A DNA stretch of 64,000 nt from Gorsachius magnificus (GCA_034008185.1 CM067086.1:64970985-65034984); one strand, 5' to 3'; shown: positions 48,121 through 63,057, counted from the first letter of the stretch. Translations and numbers: made by a program. The notes: generated by a model from the letters alone, not told the origin.

Positions 48121-48620
48121 CAGCATGGCTGGGGGTGAGAGGGACGCGCTGAAGAAACAATCCCCAGCTCTGGTGGGGGCTGAAAACCCGCTGGCTGGAT
48201 GGACTGAGGGTGAGGACATGACGTCCACAGTAAGTGGCATTCCATGTCCTGGAAAAGACAGCTGGAAACGAGGAGATCACTGATGTGGAGTGAATAATGA
48301 CTGCTTGGCTTATGTGGCTGAACCAAAATATCTGGGGGAAAAATGGCTTGGACTGAGCAACAATGAAGTGGGGGTAGAGGGGGGAGGAGGAGGCTGGCAA
48401 AACACCCAAGCAGAAGCTGGAAAATATTCTGGGTTAATCCCAAATATTAAGTTCCAACTGAAATTAAGTGTTTCGCTTGCCTTTGGGTTACTCAACCGTT
48501 CTGTTTAACTTGTTTTTAACCTTATATCCTTTTCGAAACCACAAAACCCAGTTCAAAATGCAAAGTAAAATGATTCATTTAGGAAATCTTTAAAATAAAT
48601 ATTTGGACATTTCTAAAATT
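48121..48620 (+). other. CCDC198: CCDC198 3' UTR (end estimated)
   Basis: Non-coding sequence after the stop. It turns AT-rich from about 48,430 and contains AATAAA at 48594. The end is placed about 20 bases beyond the hexamer. No repeat is seen in it. Confidence 0.5.
48594..48599 (+). terminator. Polyadenylation signal AATAAA, CCDC198 candidate
   Basis: The hexamer sits 474 bases after the stop in an AT-rich context with T-rich sequence downstream. It is the first canonical hexamer after the stop codon that I can see. Confidence 0.5.
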
Positions 48621-51600
48621 CCTTTTTGATATTTTTTTGGAATTTCCTCTCCTCCCCTGCCCCAAATACAGAAGTACATGTACATTCTTCAGTACTAACC
48701 TCAATTTTATGGATAATCTTCTAAAAAAGCCGGCTTTTGCCTTCTATGCCCAGGGTTCAGCGCTGCACAGTGAGTGGTGGATACCGAGGGATCTCCAGCA
48801 CGTCCTGCAGCCACATACCCTGGTGTCAAGGCTGCTGCATCCACCAAGATGTATATTGAAAAATGTGGTTATATGAAGGGTATCAGGTCTATCAAAGAGA
48901 TCCATGCAGTTTCCATCTCTTCTAAACTGTATTTTTTTCATAAAATGATCTGCTTTTCATTATAAAATCATCTGTTATCTGAGAGAGAACTTCACCCAGT
49001 TCTCCTATCTCCTATCTGGTTGTCTTTGTAGGTCCATAAAGGCCACTGCAGTGAAGGTACATCACCTTTGTGGAACACAGGACATTATTCAAACACATAT
49101 ATAAAATGATTCCCTAGGATTTCAGTTACTCACCTTGCAGTTATCGTCACAAACTGGATATAGGGAGAACTGGTGCTACACAAGGTGGGAAGACAGCCCA
49201 CCACCAGCCCTGGCCCTGGCAAGACGACCTGCCTGATTCCCAGCATCTATTTTACCTCCATTTGAAGTTGCAGAGCTGATGAAGGGTGTTAACTCTTCCT
49301 CATACCTCCTGCTTGTCTCGCTGGGTTGCTTTCCACTTGGCCTCTCTAGAACCCACCAGAGGGTAATACATCTCCAAATCAGCCCCTTGGCACAGGATGG
49401 GGATGCCAGGAGTAACAAATAGAATTATCATTGCAGCAGCTTTAACTTCCTTCAGCTGGAAACCTTATCCTCATTTTTCAAGGCAGGATGTCCAGAATAA
49501 CTAGATCTGGAGTCAGTTCTCAGTTATCCAGGGGCTGGGTAGCTCAGGGCAGGTGAGGCATGTCCTGCATCGCTGCCTTGAACCTGTGCTACCTCCCACA
49601 AAGCTGTTTTGGATGTGTCTGTGCTGCATCCTCAGCTTCCTGCACTACATAGCCAGAAAAAGAGCAGGACACACATTTTTAGACCTATTTAGGGGAATTA
49701 GACACCCGCGGCTGACTCAGTTTCAATGGTATTTTGGCTATTTGTCTCTCTCAGGCTTTATTGGAAATCCCAGGCAGAGCAGGAGCTGGAAATCACAGCC
49801 AAAGCCCCAAAGTCAAAGCTGGAGCCTCCAGCACGGCTGCCAAGCACTGAGCTTCTCTGTCCCGGTTTCACCTCTCTCTCTCTTTTTGACATCCCTAAAT
49901 GTATAGCTCATTACAGCATGCCTGTGTGCTCCATGGAGAAAACTCCTCTTTGGAGAAAGCCCACACACCATGTGCGATTTCACTGAAAAGCCAAGAACCC
50001 AAACCCCGGCACAGAGAAGGAGGAAGAAGAGAACCAATCTTAATGAGAAAGGAGAACTGCTTGTGGCTAACGAGTCCATGTCTGGAGTCTGTGTGTTTTA
50101 AAAATGCCCCTGAGAACTTTGCTGGTAAACACGGTCATCGTGTGTGAGCTGGAAACACCGTGAGAGCTTTGAATTCGACGTTGAGGGTATGCTGAAAAGG
50201 TCAATGATTTAATGGGCTGGAACAATTAATCTGGCACTTGTCTATACACCTGTCCTCTTAATGATGTGACACATCTCCCTTCTGTGTTCCCATCTGTCAA
50301 CAATTAAGCTATAATTGGTGGAAATGCAATTTATCTCAGATAGAGCTGATTAGTTTTCCAATAATCATGTTGCCAGCATTGGGGAAGAGTGCTGCCCACG
50401 GAGAAGAGAGTGTGGACCAGTCAATCCATATCACAGACTGTGCAGAGAAGAGTCTCTGAGCATTAATTTATCAATTCACAGTGTGCAAAATTTGCTCTTA
50501 TGGAGGCGATAAAACCAGCAAACCCGCTTTCTACTTCTGATACTCGAAACTGTTTGACTGTGCTGCTCTCCATTGCATTAATTCATCATAACCTGTAGAG
50601 AGGCGGACGACAATGCGTCCTCTTGTCATGTTTTCTAACATCCTTTCCAGAGGCTGGAAATGAAAATGTTTTCTCTATTACTAAAGGTGAAACTTAGACG
50701 TTTCTACAAATTACAGAAGGTGGAACAAACCCCGCAACGCATGCGCTGCAACTCAGCAAGGAAGGCTTTGCAGAGCTGTTTTTCTCTGAATAGCTCCTGA
50801 TTCCAAATGCTCGAAGTTAGCTCATCATCTGAAGGCTGAGTCATTGCAGCCAACTATGGAGAAGATGAATCTTGCCACCCAACGTAACTGAGCACACACA
50901 GCTTCCATCCGACTTGCGTGCCGCAGAAACCAGTGCCTGTGTTTTAGCAGAGCCCCTAAAGCCTTGATCCCAGCGTGCCTCCCCGGGGAGGAGAGGCTGG
51001 AGCACTGCTCCATCCCCGCTGGCAGGCACAGGATGGGTTTTGAAGGATAACAATGAGGAAACCTACACGGGGTTTGATTTTGGTGGTGCGGAGCAATGCA
51101 TAGTCAAAGGAGGAAGAGCCAGGAGGGAAGGTTGCAGCGCAGGGAAGTAGAGTGGGATTTGTCTGACCTAATTAAGGCTAAGGGCTGCGAAGCCTCTCGC
51201 CTGCTGGCTAAAAAGACATTTCTGTGGCTATCTCACACCGGCCGCCCAACTTTGAGGCAAGGCTGGACCCACCCTGCAGGTTAAACGTGTCTCCCCATAG
51301 GAGCTGTGCTGAGGCAGAGGCTCTTCAAGCCCAGATGCAGCACCTTCAGAGAATTCACGTTATCAGTTGTCACCAAAATGACAAAGAACGGAGATTTTAG
51401 GCAGTTAATGACGTGGCTATGGGTATCAGCAAATGGCACAGCCCTGAAGAAATGGGAGACGTAGAGTAGATAGATCTCTGCCCCAAAGCACAAGGACATT
51501 CGATCTTCCCAGTGAAATGATTATAGGATGTCTGTGTTGGTGGTATGAACACGGCCAGTGCAACCCAAGTTCCTCCTGCCCAGGATTAGCTGAACCGGTT

Positions 51601-54600
51601 TTGCTGAAATGTTACAACAAAATGGTAACGCTCATCCCAAAGCAGACAACCGCGCTGGGGAAAGTCAGTGCTAGTGGTTAATGTCTGGCAAAATCATTAG
51701 CAATTAAACGCACAGCTTCTAAGAGGAAATGGCGATGAACCTGACCCCTTATTTAAAAGAGCGGGAAGTTATTTCAGAGCCCTTGCAGCCAGGGTTGCTG
51801 CAATATCTCTGTTATTGTTCCCGAGCAGAAAAATGATTTACGTACACTTCGTAAAGAGAGGTGTTAGGTAAATAAAGTTGAACAAAGCCACGCTGTAACT
51901 GGATCTCATCAAGCAGCCTGGATTAATGTGATTTTCTAACCTTCCTGGGCTCTGTCCCAGCTGGTGCTCGGAGTATTTGACCTCCTCAGGAATGCAAGTT
52001 TTCAGCGTCATGCAACATCCTCCCCTCCCCAACACACGCACACATTCCAAAAGCAGAATAAACCCCCACCATCAAAGGCACTGGGATATATCCACTAACC
52101 CTATTAAACCCTTTATCTGCCCTGACTCACTGGAAGGTGTGTGACAGGCAACTGGGATTGCTTCAACCTGCTTACACAAAGCCGGGAGAGAAAAGCGCCC
52201 GAGAACATTGGCTTGAGCAGCTCTGTTTCAGGCTGTACATGAAGATTAGAGTATTATCATCAGCTTGAAAAATATCAACCGTGGCACGTTTTGGTTTGTC
52301 TAACTAGGTATCCTCAGACTGTGCCACGATAGCACAGCCCTAAACCTGTTGTTTTCCAATGCTGGAAACAGCGATTAAGCCCTTAGGGTTTCCAGCTTTC
52401 TTTAAATAATTCCTGAGCAAGGTCAAGAGATGGCACAAGGGTCCCTTGATGAATTAAGGGGAGGGAGGCAGCTCCTGTTTCTCTTCTGAGCCTCTTTACC
52501 TGTTCCCGATAGGGGATGTTGCCCTTCCTGGGATGTCCCCTCCCTCCCAGCAGGGACGGTGCGGGGATCTCTGGCCCAGGGGGAACATGATCCATCTCCA
52601 CCGATGGGACAGAGCTGCCCACAGATACCTCCTGTTCTTGGCAGGAGGAGGAAAAGTATTTATTTCTTGCTTAGCACAAGGGTTGTAGCTTTTTGCCACC
52701 TACTGACATGTTGTGGGAACAGCTCATCCTGTGAATTCCTGCGGAAGGGCTTAATCGTGCGCTGGTGCATCCAGCATGGGCTGAGCGGCCTGCAAAAATA
52801 AAAGCAAGAGTAAACGTGGCACTTGGCACGCTGACAGGAGAGCAAGACGTATTCAGTCAGTTGTTTGCTGTATTTCCCTCCTTGCTCCATCCCTTGAGCA
52901 CCTTGTTTCATCATTCCAGAGAGCAGGAGCATGGGAGAAATCAGGCATCTCACTGGCAAAACAAAGCCTTGACTTCTTCTCCTCCTCTCTTTCCCCCAGT
53001 TAATCTATTTTTTCCCTTTCATCTCCCCCTAAAGTCTCTGCCTGGGTTTCGCCCTTACCCAAGCTCTGCTGAGGGCTTCTGATTAGAGGACAGGAGGTCT
53101 CTGCAGGACCCCATGCATTGCTTAAGCTTCATATAAATCCTGGTTTGATGGTTTAAGCAACATGCAAAGCCAACAGCACTAACTCATTGCGCAGGGTGGA
53201 CTTCAGCCTCCACGAGGGAACCGAGCATGCATGTTCGTGTCCCCTGCCAGAGATGTTGAATGAGGTGTCGTCTCTGCGGGGGCAGTTTTGATGCGTCTCT
53301 CGTCCCCTTGTGGAGTTTCAGTGAAGCTCAGCTGGGGAATCCTACATCTTCCCAGAGCTTCTCTCATTCCGCTTCATGCAGCTTTCCTTCTCCTTCACTC
53401 CCATCAGCAGCGTGCTGTGCTAACACGCACCCTCAGTCATGGGGTAGAGCAAAACCCTGTTGTGTTGCTGATCCAGCCTTGAATTTCCCTGTTCCTCCTC
53501 AGCCACCCTGAGACACAGCAGATACCCATGCTGCCATTAGCTGGTGGTCCAGGCAGAATGCAAATAACCTATTTAATTAAACCAGATTTTCTGCATCGTA
53601 TGATCTAACATCCAAAATTGCTTTATTAACTTGGTACTCAATTAAAATGCTAGATGACAACCGTTCTGGGAGAAAAGAGGAGCCAAGAAAGCATCAGTTT
53701 TGCAGTCACCCCATGCAGAAACACCCCTTTCATTAAACACTAAGGACCAAAGCACTTGCCATCGCTGGTAGCCACTTGATCCCGGTTACAAACACCATCC
53801 CAAAGCAACCACCGTGGCTCACGACTTACGTCTGCACCGCAAAAAAAAAGGCTGAGCTTAAAAGCCAGGCAGCTCTTCTATTTAACACACAAATCACCTC
53901 CTTCAGTTTAGCCGAGCTGACCTAAAAATGCAGCTTTTTGCCACACAAAGCCTCCCTTGTGAGACTTGCTGGAGCTGATTTTTCTTACAGCGCTCCTCTG
54001 CGTTGGAAAAAAGCTCCTGAAGCTTCATTTCTCTACGTCGCACTTACATAGGGACCATGAGCCCATTGCTGCTTCAGTGCGACGGGGACTGATAAAATAC
54101 CGTGCTTAAAGCTTTTTTTAAGGTCAGGTGGAGAATTAGCACACAGTTCTGACACGGTTCTGGATCTCTTCCCAAACTTGATACTTAAAGAAGTAGATAT
54201 TATTTTGAGCAAGATTAACTTTCTTCAAAATGTGTCTGTAGATCTTTGCAAAAAATGTCGCACTTTTCCCTAAGAATTGGCTGCTCATAAAAAACCCCCA
54301 AACAACAAAACAAGCTTAAGATTAGGGGTTTGGGTTGGGGTTTTCTCTGGTTTTGATTTATTGAAAACCCAGTTTTTAGCCACCACAAGGTATCGTTGCT
54401 ATTTTGGTAAAGGTAATTGGTCACAATGATCTAGCTAGATGTCACTAAAAATAATCACCAAAAAGTGGAAGAAAGTATTGTGCCAAAGCTAGAGCAAGAA
54501 AAAAAGGCAAACCCCAGGATCTTTGATCTTTAAAACCAATTTCTGCATTAACCCTTGCTTCCAACCTTTATTTTGAATTTTCTCATTCCCAAGGCTCTCC

Positions 54601-57600
54601 AGGTCCGCTCTGCAGTTGAGAGCAGAAGGACTGGAAGTGGCCATAAAGCAAAAAAGACTAAAATCTTCCCAAAGACCCTCAATCTGTTTTGCTGAAGGAT
54701 TACCTGCTAAGAACAAATTGCCCAGCCCTCTTTTGGAGCCAAGGGCAAGGAGCTGGGAAGAGCTCATTGCTGCTCTGGGCTTTGATAACCGCTTCCTTCA
54801 TCCTTTGGGCATGTTACGGTGCTCTGCCCTCAGTTATTTTTTTTTTTCCTCCTCCCTCCCATCTTTCAGAAGAAGATGATACTTAATTAACTCCCTCCAG
54901 GGATCTTGTGCAGCTCAGTTAATGTTCGGAAATGGCTTTGAAGGCAGCCAGCTTTGTACAATTTCTGCAGCTCCTCCCTTCCCAATCCTGTTACACCCAC
55001 ACGCTGCTCTTGGCCCCGGGAGCCCACATCTCACACCACGGCACTGGCTCTTGCACTGTAACAAGTGGAGCACTTTTTCCATGCTTAAGCAACCAGATTT
55101 CCCCTCGAGATCTAATATATAGGGATGGCTTCAGGCATAGATGAAATAAGCCATCTCCTCCAGAAAGAGCACGATGAGGAGGTAAAGCCACCGTGGTCTT
55201 TCTGGTGCTGGAGACCTGGAGAGCCTGGCAGCCGTGGCTCAAAAATTAGGGTATATGGGGCTGGAGGCAGCCCCAGCTTTTGCTTTGCCAGCCAGGTGCT
55301 CACTGTTCAGACATTTTCCCAGCTCTACCCTGTTTTCTTCCTTTCTACCATCCTGTGGCAAGAGCCCCTGCCTAAGCCCCCCATCTTTGGCTCATCAAAC
55401 TTGAGGTTTTCTTCCATCTCAGCTAATGACCAGGAAAACAGCCAGGAGTGTGAACCCACAGTTAGGCTAAAGGCAAAGGAGAGTGACTCTGCAGAGCCTG
55501 GGAAAATGCTTCAATCTCTTTGGGGTTTTACCCTACAGTGACACTGAGATGCTGTTTCATCAGTTCCCTTCTCACAATTTCCACCGCTCTTAAGACCTCA
55601 GTACGGCAAAGGCTCAGGTGAAGACATGGGTGAAGGCATGCACCAGTTTGTGCCGATAGGAGGTCACTAATGACATGCAAGAGCAGGAATGAGCTTTAGG
55701 GCCTCGTGGGAGCACTTGGCTTGTATGGGTTGATGGTGTTCCTGATGGATATGGTGGTCCGTAAAGGTGGCAGAGGGCTTCCCTTCAAATAAAGCGGAAG
55801 AGCGTATGATATTGCAGCTGTAGGATCAGATGATTGGTCTCCTCTCTGTAGGACTGTGGCCTCGGCAGAAAGGTGTCGCTTCTGGAGAGGGGACTTGAAG
55901 GACCTGGGACACGGCCAGCGGGATGCATCCTCGCTTACGGTGGGAAAGCAGCTGTTCAGCTGCACGTAAGGCAAGGTTAGCCACTGCTTTCACTCTTCCA
56001 ACGCAATGCGCTGCTGGGTGTTCCGATCCAGGTGTTTAAATTATAGGAGCCTGGTCTTCATCTGTGTAAGAAGAAAAATAATTACAAAACACTAAAAAAT
56101 GAAAAAAAATGTATTATAAAAAAAACCCAGAGAAAACTGCTAGGTATCTATCTGAGATGGAATTAGGTAGCTGCAGAGATAGAAAAGGCTTTTGTATATA
56201 GTCAAGAAAAGCCAGGTAAGTGGTTATGATGTGGAAATAGTTAAAATGAATGAGGTCTTACCTCTTCATTTCCCAGCTTTCAGGTGCTCAGGTTCTGTAA
56301 CTGATGTTCTAGTTAAGCACAGTAAGACCTGCCTTTGTGCTCACACAGAACTGGAGAGGGGCGCCGAGATTTGGAGCAGGGTGTGAATCTGTGCCAACAA
56401 AAGTCTCCGAAGAAAATCATTACTCTTAACCCAGATATGTTCAGATTCAGGCCCCATACCAAGAAAATAACACCCAGCTAGGACAACCCTACCTATTTGT
56501 TTTGCTTGGTTGTACAGAATGAAGTCCTTTGTCTTTGGGGTTCATGGGACTGATGGTCATTCAGGGCTGTTTTTGAAACTGTGGTGGTTTTGCAAAGAAG
56601 GTTTCAAAAAATCAGGGAGGAGGGCATTATAAAATTTGGCTCAACGTCCCAAAGTGCTTCTATTCAGACAGCTTCTGCCGTAAGAAAAATAATGAGATGC
56701 TTTTAGGGCAATGTTTTCCCTGAAGTTACTTCCCCTCAGTGGTGGATTTTGCCATCCATATGCAGATTCCCTGATTAGACAACACCGGTGAGTCAGGTGT
56801 AAAGTCGAGTCTTACCCTGCTCGCTGGCGGGACTTCCGCTCCAGCGGGGATGCCTCCAGCCACCACCACCAGCTCCCAGGGCCCATGGCTATCATCCATT
56901 CCCTAATGGCTACCAGCCATTCCCTAACGGCCCGCTTTGATGTCCAAGTGCAATACATTCAGCGGTGCTGGTTTCATGGATTAGCATACAAATCACGCCC
57001 AGAGAATGTATGCTTACTGCACTTAATCATCCACTCGGTGTATTTCAAAGAGCCCGAGACAGATGACTTTTTTTTTAAAAGACAACCAAAAAGATCCCAG
57101 ACAGAAAAAGAAAACACACATGTGAACATATTCTCAGGTTTTCTGCTGATGCTTTCTTCGTGGCACAGAAAGCACCACCACCTTCCTGTTGTCACGAGAA
57201 GAAAGCTGCTACTTTGGTGACCAGACAAATATACATGAAGCTCCTAACCTTGAGGAGAAATGTCCTTGCTTTCAGAGGACGGCCAGTAACCCATCACCTG
57301 GAGAAGCAAGCACATTGCCCACACAATTAAAGCCTGTTAACATGAAACCCAGCCTTTTCTCCCGGAGATCTTGGCTTAAACGTGCTGGAAGATGAGGAGA
57401 GCAGAGCCTGGTTTGAAAGAACCACAGGGGCTTTTTCCCCATTCCCTGAGGTGATCCCACCTGAGGCCGTTCAGCCTTCTGCCCAGGTTCACAACCTGCA
57501 ACGCCTTCTGCTGCAGTGATACATTTCCTAAAGGTTTAAGAGTGGTAGCTCCTTGGTCAGTTATAGCCAACGTATTTCTCCCCATGGTGGTTTTTCAGAG

Positions 57601-58978
57601 AAGTACGTGGGCTTGGGCTCAAGCTCCCTTCAGGGGACCATATTCATCACCATATTTCGGTACTGAAGCAGATGAAGTAAAGCCGTGGCCTTTGAGAAGG
57701 CTCTGAGCAGGGAGCCCTGAGCACCCATCTCCCTGCGATGCTTCAGGGCAGATGCAGCTGGCTCAGGGGGATGCAGCCTGTGCCTTCTAAGGTGGCTCTT
57801 CCTACCCAAAGGAGAAAGGGCTCTTGCACAAATTGTCATGATCCTTTCCCATTTCAGTGAATGGCCAGAACCAGACAATAACCCCCCAAAGCGTTCTTAA
57901 GAAAGAGCAAGCTTTACTAAAAGGAAACAAGTGAGTTTTCAAATTGAAAAGTAGGTTTTATAATTTCAAGTTTCCTTGGTAAAGCTTAATCTTGTTTACC
58001 AAGAAGGATTTGGCAGGTGTGATTAATTCTCTGCTCTTAAACATGAAAAAAATTATCTGCAACGGGGCAGAGCACCCAGAGGATGCCTGTTAGAGAAGGA
58101 TGCGGTCCTTCCCTGGCCACATGCATGTTGGGGCAGGGGACACAGAACTTGGGGGCAACTTCTTGAGAAGTCCCTCTGCCTTCCTGCTCCTCTGGGAGAG
58201 TCCTCGCTGCTGCATTGCATTGGGGGAAGTAAGGTCAATCAGAAGGGGCTGGAAACCCAAACGCTCAAGGGCGGGTATTTTTGTTCCTAGGGGACATGTA
58301 CACAAAAGCAGGGTTTAATCTAGGTTTAAAATCTGGGTTATTTTCTAGCCAAGCTACTCGATGGGAACACACCCAGAGAGGACAGTCAGTGCTGCCAGCA
58401 TTGCTGACACGCTGCTGAGACCCAAACTGTCTCTGGGGGGAGTTACTCACGGTGGTTGAGCTGCTCTCTGGGTTCGTCACAGCCAATATATGGAGGTCCA
58501 CCTCTCCCAGCCTTTCCTCTGCTAGCTGAACCTTCCCAGCAGCTGGTTCAGCTCACTAACCTGGCAGAAATACATCACAAGAAGTATCTTTGATAATGAT
58601 AATCCTTGCCAAAGGATCTAATATCTCCTCGGAGGAGGGCACACACCTGGTCTGCAGTCAGGACTGCTTTTTCACCCTTTTTTCTGTTTTTTCATAGGGC
58701 CCTGTGGCCTGCCAGAGTTCAAGGTTTTTTTGGTTAGTCTTCCTGACATCACCTCTCGACCTGTTCAGGTACCTCCTTCTGGCCACACGCAGCCCCTCAG
58801 ATGAATTAAGCGTTGCCCTTTCAGTGCAGAACCTCCTGAACCCTCTGCAACAGGCGTCACGTTTTCATGCTTGTTGCTCACGGATTATCTGCCAAACCCA
58901 AACCCCAACCCCCCCCAAGCCAGCCGGAGCACCCACCTCCAAGCCTGCAGGAGGCACAGGAGACAACGGTTCATTTTT

Positions 58979-59350
58979 GCCTGGAGCAGAGGAGGCTGAG
59001 GGGAGCCCTCATCGCTCCCTACAACTGCCTGACAGGAGGGGGGAGCCAGGGGGGGTCGGGCTCTGCTCCCAGGGAACGGGCAATGGGACGAGGGGAAACG
59101 GCCTCAAGTTGTGTCAGGGGAGGTTTAGGATGGACATTGGGAAAAATTTCTTCACAGAAAGGGCTGTCAGGCACTGGAAGGCGCTGCCTAGGGCACTAGT
59201 CGAGTCCCCATCCCTGGGGGGATTTAAAAGCCGGGCAGGCGAGGTGCTTAGGGACATGGTTTAGTGGTGGGATGGCAGGGTTAGGGGAATGGTTGGGCTT
59301 GATGATCTTAAAGGGCTTTTCCAACCTAAACGATTCTATGATTCTATGAT
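58979..59350 (+). mobile_element. CR1 LINE 3' fragment
   Basis: GAGCAGAGGAGGCTGAGGGG, GGAAACGGCCTCAAGTTGTG and CATTGGGAAAAATTTCTTCA lead to GGTTGGGCTTGATGATC and ATTCTATGATTCTATGATCT. It encodes an eroded ORF2 C-terminus (FFTERAVRHWKALPRALVES). Confidence 0.93.
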
Positions 59351-62300
59351 CTGCTCCACACCTCTAATTCCCATCGCTGCTGCCTTCTTCCCCAAATCAC
59401 TCCCCAGCCCCTATCCCTTTTCCCCACCCCTGAAGGGTAATTTGAGGGGTGGGTAACCACTGTCAAGGAAGAATCCATTTAACCAGGTTTGGTTTAACCC
59501 TAGGGTGTAAAGCACATGAAAATATGGGAACTGAGCACCCTTGCTCTCCATCCTCTGCCCTGTGATACTGCTTTATCCATCAGCACAGCCTTGCCTACCT
59601 GCTTTTCCTCTTCGTTCCTGCTAAAAACCAAGCAGAGAGAACAGACCTGCGTATCCCAACCTTCTTTTTGCCTCATTTCTATGTAAAACTCTTACCAGTT
59701 GCGCCAGCCAGCCCGAAACGCTGCTGCTGCAGATTATCCACCTAACACACAGGAGCTGGATTGTGCAGGTGGAGCAGACTCCCAGCAGAATCCAGGCACG
59801 GTGTGGATACTCCAGATCTTCGGAAAGCAGCCTGGTTATACTGGTCAAACTAGATAAAGAGCTGCATGGGGCACAGCCGTAGGAGCCAACAGGCTGTAAA
59901 GCAGTTGGGAGCCTTTCACAAGGGGAACATCTTAAACTGCAATGAATTTAGCCTTTAAAGGGTGCCTAACATGGAGCAAAAAAATGCATACTCCGAATGA
60001 AACATTTCTCTTGAAAGGACAAACCTTTGTATGGGGTCTGTATCCTGAGATTTTTTGAGTGACCACCATGAATTCGAGTGAGAACGTGGAGAAGTCTGAA
60101 GCCCCCCAGCCCCATATCCAGAAGTTTACAGCCAAGTTTGTGCTTGTGGTTGGAGGAGTCAGACAAGCCTAAATCAACCAAATAAAACATGTAAGCCCAT
60201 GATAAAGAACAGTTGGAAAATTCACTCATGCATCTGCAGTAAGCCAAACAGTTGGAGACTGGCAAATACATGGTGCTGCATCTGAGATCTGCAACTTTCC
60301 CTTAGCCTCTGTGTTAAAAAAAAAATAATAATTTTCTATTCACCTCTAAGCAAGTTGGTCTATGGAAAAGTGGGCTTTGAGCACCATTTAAATCATGCAT
60401 AACCTGAGGTTCAGGAAAGGTTGTTTTAGCTTTTGTTCACTGCTTAAATCCGTGTGTGCATGGGGGATTAAGCTGGCCTAGGTTAGGGCAGCACGGTGAT
60501 ACGTGAATTTTGGGGATGGAATTCAGCTTGCTGAATGTACTAGGAAACTTAGCAGATTTCTGAAGGAGATTTGACTTCCCATTAAGAGGATCTCCACATT
60601 TATCTACACCTGATACATGCATGGTGAAAATAAATCACCAAACTCTCCTTTTTACTCACCTTCACACACTTTTTCAGGCTGCCTTTTGAAACCAACCCTA
60701 TCCCCCCTACCTACTTCAACACCTTCACCGCCCAGGTCTGCAGGCACCTTGGTGAAACCTCTTGCTTGGACAACAGCAAGAAATGAGGAAAACAGCCAAA
60801 ATACCTGGGGGTAGGACTGTGGTTTTAGTTTCATGGCCAGGAGGTCCTTCTGCTGTCGGTGCTGGGTTACGGGGAACAGCGTCCCTAGGCAGGGTTACAG
60901 CCAGGATGGCTGTGAGGGGCAAGCAGGGCTTTAGAAGTGCTGACTAAAGTTATTGCCTGTTCCAGAAAGTTTTCCGAGAGCCGCCCAGGCTGAGACAGCT
61001 TCTGATGTAGCTGCTATTTCAGGTGACCATTAAAGGATGGTTTGCTTTATTACTGTTTTGTTAGCTATAACTCGCTGTGGTTCACCATTTTTCTCTAAAG
61101 TCCCAATTTCGAAGAAAAAAAAAAATTGATTTCTGTTGGGTGAAGTGAGGCAGTCGGAGCCTCGAGCCTCACCTGAGTCACAGGAGTCAGGGGCCCCATC
61201 CCGTGTCAGGACCAGCTTTAAGGATTAATCCCCGGGGCTGCATAAAGTTTCCAGCAAAAACTGCTTTGGTGCAAGCCCACGGGAACAGGCTCCTGTAGTA
61301 ACTAAGCGCCGACAAAGGGTAACTCCCAAGCCAAATTCTGGCTTTCTGGTTTTTCATGCATTTCCCCCACCAACGTATGATCCAGTGTTTTAAGCAGGCT
61401 AATGCTTCAAGTCTTCCCAAGCACTCCCTAAAGCGCGGAGGATGAAAACTGCAGGTTTCTTGGGGATACACACCCACGGTACATCCCAAGCCCCCCGTTT
61501 GTACCACACTCCGACAACCCACGTCCTCCAAGGCACGATGACTGCCCTCGCCCCTGAAGCAGCAGCAGTTCTGATTTCCAGAATTTGTGTATCCAAAGGA
61601 TGCCGGCACACCCAGGCTCTCCTGCCTCAGTTTCTTCTTTCTCTCCCTGCCCGTGCACTGCGGCTCTTTCCTACCCTGCCCTAAACCAGTTGTCCAACGC
61701 CACCTGCATCCAAGGGAAGGCACAACTGTTGCGTGCTCCTTGCAGGCGGACGAGGCAGGGTGGGTGCTCTCTGCCTCACCTGCAGGAATGCCTGGCCCTG
61801 TGCAGCATCAAGGAGAGCTTCCAAAAGCACCGTAAGGCAGCAGGGGATGCTTGAGAAGCAGCTCAGTGCAAAACAGCCCCAGCAATCCTGCTGGATTTCT
61901 GATGCGCAGTAAAAGAAGACAGTTTTGGGTCTGGATACAATTGAAAGAAACCTCAAAAAAATTATCTTTGAATTTCAAGGATCAGTAATTTGCAGCTTAA
62001 GGAAATGCAAATCTCCCTGGAAACTATTTACCAAAGAAAACTTACTCACAGTAATACATTCTTTCAATGTTAGAACAGGTTGGAAGACTAAAAGTTTGCA
62101 AAGCTCAAACAGGAGTGGAAGAGGGCTGAGGCTGGCAAAATATCTGGTTTTTTTAAACCTTTGATTTTTATTTCCACACTTGGAAGTATTTATTATGCTC
62201 TTTTGCTGGTGAGCAACAAACCAGGAGAAGTCACTTCCAGGATCTGCGAAAGAAAAAGGGTTCTTTCTGTGGGTTCCTGGCATTTTCATGCTGGGAAAGT

Positions 62301-63028
62301 TTTCAGAGCGCGCTTCTTCCGAAGGCCTTTCCAAGAAGGCAGAGTTTACTGCAAAACAATCTCACGGAGAACTACAGAATTCCAGTTGAGAGACAGAAAA
62401 GCTTTTTCTACACGGGCAGAGCCAAAACATTGAAGTTTTAAGTTTCAATAAATGTATTTTTGGCGTATGTCGGGAAGATGTAGAGTATACTGAGACTACC
62501 TAGCAGCCAGTCAAGGCAGTCCCTTAGCAGGGTGCTCAATGCGAGGTTGCGCTGACGGAGACGCCTTCTACATATTCCATTTATGAGCTTATGTAGGAAA
62601 CTGTTCGAGTAATCATTGCTTCGCTGACAGCCCAGATCGCCAGCTTTTCAATTTTCACTACAATAAAACAAAAAACCCTGAGGAGAACGCTATCTCTTTT
62701 TAATCATATCCAGCCCTGTTTTCTGTAGCGAACTTCTTCTCCAGCCCCAAGAGAGCAATTCTTTGAATGTCACTTTCAGAGAGCAAGATAAAAATCTCTG
62801 CTATTTGCAGAAAAGGCTTCGACTGCCATTTGCGGCTTGAACCACTTCCCAATTTATTTACTTTTTTGGAGGCCGTTTACATTTCCAGACAGCCCAGCTT
62901 GCTTCAACGCCAACAAGCTCATTTTAGAGCTGCGAAAACGCCCTGTGTGCCGGACATGAGGAAGACTCCAGACCTAGGGAAACCTGAAGGCTCCTGGATC
63001 AAGTCAGCTGTGTAAAAACTATGGAGGG

Positions 63029-63057
63029 AAAATAAATAAATAAATAAATAAATAAAT
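63029..63057 (+). repeat. (AAAT)n microsatellite
   Basis: About seven AAAT units. Confidence 0.9.

Noticed and set aside
55125..55541. 138-codon + strand open stretch
   Set aside because: No domain, no splice context, and no match to genes expected here.
58704..59264. 186-codon + strand reading frame
   Set aside because: The second half is CR1 ORF2 remnant and the first half has no support.
61187..61723. 178-codon minus-strand open stretch as possible NAA30 coding sequence
   Set aside because: The translation shows no N-acetyltransferase features, and its composition is that of GC-rich non-coding DNA.
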